From NCBI GenBank assembly GCA_954871525.1, contig OX940871.1, forward strand, positions 1,302,001 through 1,366,000: 64,000 bases of DNA. The letters run 5' to 3'. Position numbers and translations under genes: made by a program. This DNA comes from Parietaria judaica. Taxonomy: Eukaryota > Streptophyta > Magnoliopsida > Rosales > Urticaceae. This document shows, piece by piece, positions 33,801-44,584 of this stretch (the first letter of the stretch is position 1; each line of letters begins with the position of its first letter). The notes beneath the pieces are model-generated. The model had not been told where the DNA came from. It saw only the letters and a list, made by a program, of their open reading frames with translations, and searched no databases.

Positions 33801-34628
33801 TAGGACTGAAACGGGAACCGGGAACCGGGAATTTGACTATTTTTTGTCCCTATCCCGAAAAAACCGGGACACAGTTTTCTGTCCCGGTTTTGGTTTTGGT
33901 TCTGAAAAGTCCTTGTTTTTTATTTAAATCAGAACCAGGACCAGGACCGGGACACCGATTAAAATCCCAATTTTTTAGGACCAAATTTCGAGACAAAAAT
34001 CGGGACAAATCCGGGACAAATCCAAGATAGAAACATGAAAATTACCAAATCCGAGTAAATCCACAATGTAAAATACCATATCCGAGTAAATCCAAAATGT
34101 AAAATACCAAATCCGAGTACAAAAGTAAAATACAAAATAAACAAATGCAAGATCCGAGTTCACGTCGTAAACTTCACAATACCAAATTCAAATCGCAGTG
34201 CAAAAAATCGAGTCTAAAATGCTAATAGTAAATACCAAGTACAATTTTTTTTTATAACAAAACGACATATAAGAAATGACATGTTAAATAAAATACCGTG
34301 TAATGGCTGAAAAATAAATGACATGTTAAAATAATGGGGTGAAAAAAATAAATAATGGATTAAAAACATAATAGTAAACGACTTATAAGAAATGACATGC
34401 TAAAAAACGACAAACTTATAACAAAACGACATAAAACCGGAACCAGGACAAGAAAACCGGGATTTTATATTTTGAATTGGTTTTGGTTTTGGTTTTTCCA
34501 ACCGGAACCGGGACGTCCCTTTTTAGGTTATACTAGAAAGAAAAAACTGATTTTTTGCCCAAAACGGTCCGGTACCGGGATCAGAACCGGGACAAAACCG
34601 GGAACCGAGTACAAAATTTTCACCCCTA
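33801..34628. mobile_element. non-autonomous hAT element, family A copy 2
   Basis: Flanked by a perfect 8 bp duplication ATCAATAT (33793-33800 and 34629-34636). Ends are TAGGACTGAAA and, inverted, TAGGGGTGAAA. The subterminal regions repeat GGAACCGGGA and CCGGGAC many times, as in the copy at 13432-14336. The 828 bp interior has no transposase. Confidence 0.88.
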
Positions 34629-34636
34629 ATCAATAT

Positions 34637-35589
34637 GATATCTTACTACTGGTGTGATTTTTAGTTATTTATTTATTTATTTGTCTTAATTAAAGTGATA
34701 AATAAGTGATTTTGAACTTATAAAAAAATTATCAAAATATTCAAAAATGTATTCTGAATTTTCCATCGATATTTCCATCGGCATGCCGTGAAATTTATGC
34801 GACATTGACGGCATGCGGTATGCCATTTTTTCGACTTTTTCGTTGATATTTTCGCTGGCACACGACATGCTCGTTAAATGAAGTCAGCAAAATAACATCG
34901 GCATCGCCCTTTAGAACCATGAATTCAACTAGGGGTGAATAAATGTCAATGATGGTAAATATTATTTACAGCACCATAAAAATATGTTACATGTGATCCA
35001 AAAATATTATTTCCATATTTCCAATGGGTGACTGGTGAGAAACAAAAAACAATCAAGGGACGTTTATAATATATATTCCCCAGAATAAAACATTACGTAC
35101 TCAACAGAAAAGTGGGACCCGCCAGTTTTACTATTTCCACGCGCTTTAGGTGGAGCCCACAGCCACTCTCCTCTCTCTCATCCTCTTCTTCTCTCTCTCT
35201 CTCTCTCTCTCTTCACTGCGAGTCTGCAACAACAACAACATCACAAATCCTGAATTCTCCAAACCCCTCTTCTTCTTCACCAATATCCTTTGTTGGGTTC
35301 CTCTCAAATTCCTTTCTTCTTCGATTTCCAAGCTTTGCAGAGGAGAGAGAGAGAGAGGGAAGTTTCAGAGGCGAGAAGCATCGCAGACAGGGCCAAACTC
35401 CGATAATGGATGATAGCTACAGCCATAGCTTTCGAGATCGTCCATTATTGTCGCCTTGCCATTTATTGCCCTTCCATTTCTTCCACACACACATATATAC
35501 ACACAGCTTCGCATGAGAGAGACCACCATTCTCTCTCTCTGCATCATCATCGACCATCGTCTCCGTTTCTCTGGTTTTGGGCCTCGAAA
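34637..35589. other. CBP60 upstream region and leader
   Basis: At about 34755-34905 a patch with inverted GCATGCCG/CGGCATGC motifs resembles one at 4015-4125 and is probably a transposon end. Closer to the gene are a TATA-like run (about 35068-35078), a CT microsatellite (about 35190-35213) and a GA tract (35340-35358), fitting a pyrimidine/purine-rich plant leader. The small upstream frames are not credible genes. Confidence 0.4.
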
Positions 35590-38500
35590 ATGTCGCAGAA
35601 GAGACACTCGGAGGACGGCCCGGCTCCTTCCTCCGAAGGCTCCACCAGCCAGGACGACAAGCGGCGCAAGCTCCCTGCCTTCAAGAAGTGAGATTCCATC
35701 TTTCTTTTCGTGATGATCTGCTGTGGTATTGTTGATTCTATCATGTAATTTAGCTTGTGTGTGAGCTTTTTTCCATGGAGGATCGATTTTGGTGTTCATG
35801 AATTTGGGGGAAAATCTTAGTGAGAAGATCAATGTTTAGTGCATTATTAGGACCAATTCTTGTGTGTCGCGGGGCTCGAGCCGTGCACCGCGAGGATACG
35901 AGTTCGTGTTGAGTTGCGAAGGAAATGGTGTTTAAAGTATTTCACGTGTTATTGGTGTAACTCCGAGATTTTTGCATTTATGGATTGTATTTGTAGTCGC
36001 CATTGTGAGTGTTTTAGCACAAATGAGATAGAGAGAGCGAGCGAGCAAGAGAGTTGTGATCGAATTCGGATAGAGATTATAGTGGACGTACCTCCTACAC
36101 AGGGAGCGAACCACTATAATTCTTAATTTCGTTTTTGTTTTCGAGATTCAGATCGAAATCCTACCAGTTCAACCACTCAACCTCGCGGCCGAGAAACAAG
36201 TCTTTTGAATAATTGAAGAATGAGAAAGAAGTGTGAAATTCAATGTCCAAAGAAAATGTATACATGTATGCATACAAGCATTTTTTTAGCCTTGTTAAAT
36301 GGAATATTGTGTATTTTAAGCTTGTATCTAATTGGTTTTTTTCGTAAATGTTTCAGGGTTGTTATGGATGCGGTGACGATGCATCAACTCCAACGCCTTT
36401 TGGAGCCTTTGATTCGCCGAGTTGTAAGTTTTTCGTCTATATCAATGCAATATACTTTTAAACTCGTAATCTCTAGAATTCAAAAGCAATCATTAGAACA
36501 AGCAAGGAATACAAACCTTGAAGCTGTGAAATAGTTCATTATGTAGACATTTTGGGGATTTACTGATTACTGCCAATACTTTCTTGCAATTTTTGGTTCC
36601 AGGTGAAAGAAGAAGTTGAATTGGCCCTGAAAAAGCATTTGAACACTATGAAACAGTAAGATTAGAAGATACTCACTAGAGTGTGGTTTTGTGTAAACCC
36701 GCTAATCTTTTTTGTCTGATAATAAGATTATCTTTTCTTTATGTTTCAGGAGTTGCATGAACGAGACACCATCTTCGATAAGGAGCTTGAAGCTGCGTTT
36801 TGTGAGTAATCCCTCGCTTCCTGTATTCACCGGCGCTCGGATCGAAGGAGAAGAACTTCCCAGTATTCAAATAGCTTTAGTCGACTGTTCCACCGGGCAA
36901 ATCGTAATATCGGGGCCTGAATCCTTAGCCAAAATTGAGGTCGTTGTTCTTGAGGGTGACTTTGATGCTGACGAGGCGGACAATTGGACGGTTGAAGAGT
37001 TTAGAAATAACATTGTGAGAGAGAGAGAAGGGAAAAAGCCCCTAATTACAGGAGAACCCGTCTTGAATCTTAAGGAAGGTGTGGGTCTTGTTGGTGAAAT
37101 ATCGTTTACCGATAATTCTAGCTGGACGAGAAGCCGCCGGTTTAGGCTTGGGGCGAGAGTTTTGGATAGCTTTGATGGGATCCAAATCAGAGAAGCAAAG
37201 ACGGAATCGTTCATTGTCAGAGATCATCGTGGAGAATGTAAGTACTGTTTTTTTAGTATTAGTAATAGCAATTGTATTTAATTGTTACTTTAATTGGTTA
37301 ATAACAGCCAATTCGGTTAGTAAAACATGTAAGTTTATTATTGACTTATTATATCAGAACTCGATATCACAAAACCGACATGGTATCAGGCCCTAACCAA
37401 TGTATCTAAAAGTTTCATATTTTCTTAAATTTGCATTGCTTTTTAGTAATTTTCTTCAAAAGTTTATGCAATATATTTACTTAGTTAAGCTGCTAATTTT
37501 TTTATTTTAAGTTCATACTATTTGGCATGTCTACTTTCACCCCTTTAACTATTAAATTTGTTTAATAACGTTTTTTTTCTTTCCACGGTAATTATGCGCA
37601 TCAGTATACAAGAAGCACCATCCTCCTTCTCTAACCGATGAAGTTTGGAGATTGGAAAAGATCGGAAAAGACGGAGCGTTCCACAAGCGTTTGAGCCTGG
37701 AAAACATCTGCACCGTTAAAGACTTTCTAACGTTACTCTTCATAGATCCTACGAGACTCCGAAACGTAATTTCTAAGCTGGTTACTCAAATAATTCTCCA
37801 TTTCATTTTACACCATTTAAATTAAGAATATGATCATCTGTGATTATATAGATTCTTGGCCCGGGAATGTCGGCTAAGATGTGGGAAATCACCGTTGAAC
37901 ATGCTCGGAAATGCGTACTTGAAAAAAGAACCTTCCTATATTGCCCCCCGGATTCGCATCCAAAAACCGGGGTAGTCTTCAACGTTGTCGGACAAGTGAT
38001 GGGTCTACTTTCAGATGGCCATTATGCTTCCGCAGATAAGCTATCGGAAACTGAAAAGGTAATTACTTCTCTCTCTAAACTCACCTCCTTTTCTTTGAAA
38101 ACGATGTCCCTTGAACTTTAGTTTTTGGGAGAAATGCTCCCTAAACTTTCAGAAAGTAGCAGATTGCCATTTGGCCCTTGTACGTACTATATAGCGGAAA
38201 CTATCAAGATGGGTTGCGCACAAGTTAATATTTTCCGATATCTTTTAGCGCGTAGAGGGCGTTGTACTACTTTTTGAAAGTTTATGGGGGGCATTGCTGC
38301 CAAAAATTAAAATTACGGGTCAAAATGCACAAACATAGATAATTAAGGGGGCATTACTGTCAATTCCTTGGAATATAAATCAGAATGAAAAGCTAATCAA
38401 TCTGTCAGAGATTTCAACACTATATACAGCTAATAATTGACCTCACACGTGTTCTTCAGGTTGAGGCCCACAATATTTTACTTTCCGCCTTTGAAAACTG

Positions 38501-39059
38501 GGCAGACGTCGTTCCCGTCGACGACGAAGCCTCTCTAACAGGCTGTTCCCCGCCCTTCACGAACGTGCCTTACTCTCCAAGAAACTCACCGAACACAGAA
38601 ATTTCTTCCGGAAGCAAGTTGCTCGCTCCTTACTCGATAGCTTCGCCCTCTGATATCATGTCGTCGATTTATGCCCTAGGCCAAACCGGTATCATGGACG
38701 AGTTCGCCTTGCATAACATGGACGCCATGGAACTTAGATACGACCACGCGCATAATTTCCCGGCCCAAGCCTCGAATTCTCTGATATGCGATTCCGGGCC
38801 GATAATCTCGCAAACCCTAAGCGAAGAGGGTCATCTTCAGTTTCTCAACGACGCGGATCTTCATTCGGACAATTTTTCCTTGGGATCTTCGGCGGAGCTT
38901 CAAAATGTAATGGACACGTTCATGATTTCGAATTCAACGCCTAGCAAGGCTTTGAGACGATGGAAGAAGCTCGCGAGCGTGCTCAAGTGGTTCTTCATAA
39001 TGATGAACAAGAGAAGCCATGTTAGGAAGATTCAGAAGCTTCTAGTTCACAGTGTGTGA
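35590..39059 (+). CDS. CBP60: calmodulin-binding protein 60 family (CBP60)
   Basis: Seven exons join in frame: 35590-35687, 36357-36423, 36603-36655, 36750-37237, 37605-37765, 37852-38058 and 38460-39059, for 557 residues. It starts [10 protein letters not shown], followed by an N-terminal helix region ([20 protein letters not shown]) and the conserved CBP60 DNA-binding region from about residue 80 to 360 ([52 protein letters not shown]). The C-terminus (about 520-550) is a basic amphipathic stretch, [20 protein letters not shown], the expected calmodulin-binding helix. CBP60 proteins are nuclear transcription factors that tune salicylic-acid immunity under calcium/calmodulin control. The C-terminal position of this helix and the gene neighbours suggest the CBP60a type. 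The intron before the last exon carries a repeat-like insert (about 38120-38370). Confidence 0.92.
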
Positions 39060-39935
39060 GAGAGGAAACGTTAAACGACCAGAAAAAAAAAAAAATATAT
39101 ATATATATATATACACATTTTGTTCGTTGCGAGTAGTTTAGGAGTGCTGCCCGATTTTTTCGATGTTTTCGCGTGCAGGTTCCGGAAAGGTGTAAATACA
39201 ATTTCGTTAGTTCGTTTTTTGCGCTTTTGGCGATCCTTCACTTCGAGTTAAGATCGCTGTAAATATCGTTATGTAGTGTTTCTCGTTATTACAAGAGCCG
39301 GTTTCGGTTAATGTTTCATGCTTAAACATGAGGCAGATATGGATCATAATGTTGAATGGAAATTTGTTGAATAAATTTCAGGAAATGGTTCCTTTTTTAC
39401 TCTTGTATTGTCTTAAAAGTTTTTTTTTTATTTATATAATTATGGATATGCATATGCTTACCTTATGAAAAGGGCAAGGAATATGTTTACTTTAATATTC
39501 TATAAATTTGAAAGAAAAAAAAAATATTAGTTACATCCATGAGTATATAGCATCCTGTACGGATGAAACCGCAACCGGATACGGTTTTTTGAGATTAATT
39601 GGTCTCGTCTTTTGTGTATTTCATAATCGCTACTTATATTGCTTCTATAATAAGCGGATAATTTGGTAACCCGCCTAACCGGTAAATACCGAATTTGAAG
39701 TGTATTTGTAAAATCAATAATACATTTTAAAAAATCAATAAATATTATAAACAAAACAAGGAACGACATATTCCTGATAAAACGACATGTTGTGTTTCAT
39801 TGTCGTTTAAGTCGAACAAGACAAGAGCCACGCAAACACATTCACATCCAATAACTCAGGCCAAACTTTCTATGAACCCCGTCGCGCCACGTGTCATACG
39901 ACAATGGAATCAACAAACACTTCATCAAATAAATC
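39060..39935. other. CBP60 3' flank
   Basis: A TA microsatellite (39093-39112) follows the stop codon closely and the 3' UTR should continue to about 39400. AAACGACA and TGTCGTTT octamers lie at about 39779 and 39801. No gene is visible. Confidence 0.45.
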
Positions 39936-41241
39936 CAAGGTTTCGATTTTCGCGATAATCGAGCGATAATCGAGCGATTTATCGCTGAAAACCACTTCTC
40001 GGTAACTTATCTCCTCTAATCGTTATCTTTTTATACTTATCGCGATTTTTCGATTCGAAAAGCAAGTCACTTATCTCTCAAACTTATCAAGTGTATTTTC
40101 TCGAAAAGCAAGCTACTTTTCGGTCAAAAACGATAAGTCAACCCTGGTATAATTTTTTCTTTTTTTGCGGCAAAAGTTCCAACTTCTTTTAATTTCAAAA
40201 TTTAAATGTATTTTTAGGGTTTTTTTTAGTAGATCTTTAGCGTTTTGATGTTTAAATGTTGTATATGTATGAATCATGTCAATTTTTCACATTTTTATTC
40301 TATATTTGTATTAGTTACTTAGAAAGCTATTAGGTTGAATGAAAGGTAACATTTGAGTTTCATATTAGTTTAATTGTACATTTTACGTTTTGAATCAAAT
40401 GTTGTTGAAATTGATTTTTTTTTTAAATTATATGATGGAATATAGATGAATCAAGATGGTTTGCGTGATTATTGATTTTTTGCAGATTTGGGTTAAATTT
40501 AAGGGTTTATGCAAATTATTTCTAATTGCGACAAAAATACCAATTTTCCTACAAATAGTGAATTTGAGATATATTTTAATTTTTTTGTGTAATTTCATTT
40601 TGTAACATTGTATATAATTAAGAAACTGTTAGTTTGACATAATTATTTTTGTAATTGATGTCTTTCTGAATTATGACCTTATTGCGGCAAAAGTACATAT
40701 TTTTGAAAATTAGTTAAGTTAAGCTAGTTAGTCTTTTTTTTTTTTATGTAAAATCATTTTATAACATTGTTAATAACTTATAAAATGTGAGGTTGATATA
40801 ATTATATCTAATTTAACGTTTTCCCGAATTGCAACCTTATTGCGGGAAAAGTAAATATTTTTTTTGAAATTGGTCAAATTGAGCTATTTCTTTGGTTTTT
40901 CATATGTAACTTCATTTTGCACATTGTATATAATTCTGATACTGTGATTCTGACATAATTTGTTTTGTAATTTGATGTTTTTCAATTATTAAGGAAAATA
41001 TACATATAGTATTTTAGGTTATAAAAAATATTTTATGTATGAAAATATATATGAAAATATTTTATAAGTTTTCCATCGATAAATCTATCGATAAGCGATT
41101 AATCCATCGATAAGTTCGATAAGTTTCAGTAACGGCAAACGATAAATTTTATAGGTTTTCCATCGATAAATCCATCGGCAAACGATTACTCCGTCGATAA
41201 CGGCAAACGATTTATCGGCAAAAACGGCATTCAAATCCTTG
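39936..41241. mobile_element. non-autonomous hAT element, family B, 1.3 kb
   Basis: Flanked by a perfect 8 bp duplication AATAAATC (39928-39935 and 41242-41249). Ends are CAAGGTTTCGATT and, inverted, CAAGGATTTGAATG. Subterminal regions are packed with TCGATAA, GATAATCG and TTATCG motifs at both ends. The AT-rich interior has no transposase, though parts such as 'attgcggcaaaag' recur in the larger family B element at 55307-58578, from which it could be mobilised. It ends 36 bases upstream of the DCC gene start codon. Confidence 0.88.
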
Positions 41242-41276
41242 AATAAATCCGATTTTGCCATCTCCAACATTCATCA

Positions 41277-42749
41277 ATGGCGTTGAGAGGGCTAGCTTCC
41301 GCCTCTGCTTGTTGCAGAAGAACCCGAAAAGACCGTTATACCCTTCTCCTCTCTTTCGGAAACAACTCCCTCGCAATATCACCCAGTTCCCATCTTCCAT
41401 TGATGAACCCATCTTCATCACCTCGTAAGCTTTTTCTTCTCTTTCCCTTTTAAATTTTATTCAAATTTTTTTATATTTTTTTTACAGGAGGGAAATTTGG
41501 AATCCGAGCGATTAGTGGCGAAACAGTGATTCCCAAGAAAGAAAGCGAGAAATCTTCATCGCAAGAAGACTGGAGAATCAAGATGCTCTACGATGGAGAT
41601 TGCCCACTTTGCATGCGTGAGGTAAGAATTATTTGCGGCGTATATTCCCAAATGTTGGGAGTGAGTCGTGACGTGGCTAAGTGTTGGGGAAGCGTAGTAG
41701 CGGTACTTACAGGGTACAGCTGATGACAGAATTATGATATAGAGATTTATGCCGCAGAAAGAAAAAGTAGGCGTATAAGTGCGTAGTAGTGACAAATGTG
41801 AGGACATATGCCGCAAATATGTTTATTATTAATTTATGATTATTTATCAGGTGAACATGCTTAGAGAGAGGAACAAAGAGTATAAGACAATCAAGTTCGT
41901 TGACATTTGCTCACAAGATTACTCTCCTGAGGAGAATCAAGGCCTTGACTTTCAAACTGTGAGCTCATATATCTATCTGTATATCTATATATATAGATAT
42001 AGATATAGTATTTCGAAATTCTCACCTTTTCTTAAAAAATAAATATAGTGACATGGCTTGATTTGTTTGTTTAGGCTATGGGAAGAATTCATGCGATTCT
42101 CGCGGACGGGACCGTGGTCACCGACGTTGAAGTGAGTTTCTTCGACAAAAGAATCGTTCTTTGCTTATTATGTATTTAAGAGAAAAAGGATGATTAAAAT
42201 CACTGGAAAAAAAAATCAATTCTTTTCAGGCTTTCAGAAAACTATATGAACAAGTTGGGCTTGGATGGGTCTATGCCGTTACCAAATATGAACCGGTGAG
42301 TGTCGTTTACCCCGGGTTATGTGTTGTTTTCTTGAGTATGGTAAGAAGTGAGTTTCTTGTCTGCAGATCGGGAAAGTAGTCGATTCCGTATACGCGATTT
42401 GGGCAAAATACCGTCTTCAAATCACAGGTTACTTATATTTTTTACTCAATTTTTCTCGATCGGCTTTTAGTTTGAGCGTTTTTCGTTCGTGTGAGCTCTG
42501 TATTTCAAGGATACTGGTTAGTTCAGATAGTCTTATTCGTGAGATTACGTGAATTTTAGGCCGTCCGCCTTTGAATGAGATCATGGAGATGCGGCGAAAG
42601 AACAAGGTAGTTTTATTTTCCTTGGCAATGGATATTATATCGTAGCTAGGGGTGGATAATGAACCGAAAACAATCGTAGCTAATTCGATGTTCGGTTTTA
42701 TGCATTACAGGGCAAAACGTGCAAGGAAAGCGATTCTTGTGAGATGTGA
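41277..42749 (+). CDS. DCC family thiol-disulphide oxidoreductase, probably plastid-targeted
   Basis: Eight exons join in frame: 41277-41424, 41488-41621, 41851-41958, 42075-42131, 42230-42295, 42367-42427, 42560-42606 and 42711-42749, for 219 residues. The defining DCC/DUF393 motif YDGDCPLCMRE carries the redox pair C88 and C91, followed by later conserved pieces IKFVDICSQDYSPEEN, MGRIHAILADGTVVTDVEAF and VDSVYAIWAKYRLQITGRP. About 75 N-terminal residues, rich in Ser, Arg and Ala, look like an organellar transit peptide. The family is thioredoxin-like; its plant members are thought to reduce or form disulphides in plastids or mitochondria, but no substrate is evident. The C-terminus ends with a cysteine-containing tail (GKTCKESDSCEM). 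A hAT element sits just before the start codon, and the last exon is duplicated at about 54120. Confidence 0.9.
41660..41830. repeat. dispersed repeat in DCC intron 2, second copy at 44264-44440
   Basis: The intron segment with GTGGCTAAGTGTTGGGGAAG, 'agagatttatgccgcag' and 'aaaaagtaggcgtata' is repeated in the same orientation at 44264-44440 with only scattered differences. Ends are unclear. It may be a small transposable element, or the second copy may come from an intron duplication. Confidence 0.6.
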
Positions 42750-43110
42750 CCTCGTACTCCATTTTTGGAAATAAAAACCACGAAATTTTGAAGCTCATAC
42801 ATGATATATATACACACATAGTTTATACATGTAAACCAGTATATCTTCATAACTGAACACATGTGATAAAGTTATTTATTCACGAAGAGAATTATTATTT
42901 AACTTTAAAGCTTCAATATTAGTTCTCTCCTAACTTCAAAAAGAAAAGTATTTCCTTCAATATTTATTCATGAAAACAATTATTATTCACGTATTTGACT
43001 TTAAAGCTTCATTTTTATATACAAATATTACTTTTATTAAAAAAGGGTCATGGATAATTTTGGCTCCAATGACATGTAAACTTGAAACGAAACGACATGT
43101 CAATCGACTG
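42706..43110 (+). repeat. DCC 3' end and flank, source-like copy of a split duplication
   Basis: From the acceptor of the last DCC exon through about 360 bases of 3' flank, this sequence recurs at 54110-54230 (exon and 3' UTR part) and 58587-58760 (flank part, tagtttatacatgtaa onward). The second copy is split by a foldback element and a hAT element. The order and orientation are kept. Confidence 0.8.
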
Positions 43111-43189
43111 TTGATGTGTAAAATTATGAATATAATTGATTATTCGTATAAATGAGCCTTTATAATACTTAAAAAAAGGCCCACCAAAG

Positions 43190-43735
43190 AAGAGAATGAC
43201 GCCTAGGCCCGACCAGGCTTCTCGGTCCAAGATTTAAAGCTCGTCCTGGGCGGAAAGTGCCAGAAAGGGACCCGAGCATAAATATAGCGCCAACAAGAAA
43301 GCCGAGCAGAACGGGTCAAAGCTTTATTCAAAAACTCTACAACCCGACTAGGAAAATCGCCACAACTAGAATTCAAACTTCCACGACGCCAAGTCAAAGT
43401 CCATCACTGTGCAATTTTCTCGAGAAATGGCCCACGTGTCAGCTCGGCAATGACCAAGTCCCAAACTCAGAGCCACTACTAATGTTCACAAAGACTCCAA
43501 CGGGCAGGAATCAGAGGTCTATAAAAGCAAGAAGACAACTCAATTTCACGCACACAAGCATCACTTGAGAGAAAAGAGTCTGTGAGATTTATATTTTCAG
43601 AGTATTTTTCTTTCCTTTTTTCGATCAACTTGGAATCGGCTTGTGGTTCTGGTTGATCCTTCCAAATCAATAAACTTACAGAAGACGTAGTCAACTACCG
43701 CATTGGAACGAACCTCTCTAAAAAACCTCATGTTT
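43190..43735 (+). other. LTR-like segment with TATA box
   Basis: The sequence GGTCTATAAAAGCAAGAAG (about 43518-43536) followed by a U5-like region, a possible AATAAA signal (43668-43674) and an end ...ctctaaaaaacctca looks like a retrotransposon LTR on the plus strand. No partner LTR, primer-binding site or flanking duplication was found. The open frame 43257-43568 overlaps it and has no recognisable domain. Confidence 0.3.
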
Positions 43736-43749
43736 TACTGCTTTTGTTT

Positions 43750-44263
43750 TGGGGTAAACTGTGGCTAATGTACCCAATGTTTGATTTTTTGCGGATTATG
43801 TACTCAATGTTTATTTTTGGCGGCTAATGTACCTAATGTTTGATCTGTTAGATATTTTTGAATTTTCCGTTAGTTGACTGTTAGAGAGTTATCTTCCTCT
43901 ATATGTACATTTTTTGTATTTTTGGCATAACTCACTCATTTTTTGTCCAAATTTTATGCACAACCTATGGTTAGAAAGATAAGAGATAGATCTACAACTT
44001 TGGTGTTTTAAGTATTGTAAAATAAGTTTAAAAAAATACGAAATTTCAAGTACAACGTAAAACTAGACATTAGTTTAATGCAAAATATTTGTTTCGAGCA
44101 AATTTTAATATACTTAATGACTTTTTATGATGAATCGTAAAAGCAAAAAGTTTTAGATAAATGTTTTATCTTTTCAACGGGTATTTATTTATAAATTTTT
44201 GACAAAAAATGAGTGAGTTATGCCAAAAATATGAAAGAATGATGTGAATTAATATTTCATATT
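43750..44263. repeat. degenerate foldback element relic
   Basis: Starts GGGTAAACTGTGGCTAATGT, related to the relic at 16800-17007. Inner parts at about 43908-43957 (ttttttgtatttttggcataactcactcattttttgtcc) and 44190-44235 are inverted matches of each other. The right end is missing, replaced by the dispersed repeat at 44264. Confidence 0.5.
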
Positions 44264-44584
44264 TTTGGCGTGGCGTGGCTGAGTGTTGGGGAAGCGTAAT
44301 AGCGGTACTTAAAGGGTACAAGTAAACTGATGACAAAATTATAATATAGAGATTTATGCCGCAGAGAGAAAAAGTAGGCGTATAAAAAGTGCGATAGTGG
44401 TGATAAATTTGAGGACATATACCGCAAATATCTGTAGAATTGATATTGAATAATATGTTTATTGTGAGAGTAAAAAATACACAATAGCCAGTTTTTTCGT
44501 ACAATTTCCTTTTGATTAAAAATTATACGTTTTGCCCTGTCATCAAAGAAACGCAAGTTGTTGTTGAAGATTGATTCTTAGAGA

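Noticed and set aside
43257..43568. 103-codon frame
   Set aside because: It overlaps a TATA-box-bearing LTR-like segment and has no domain.
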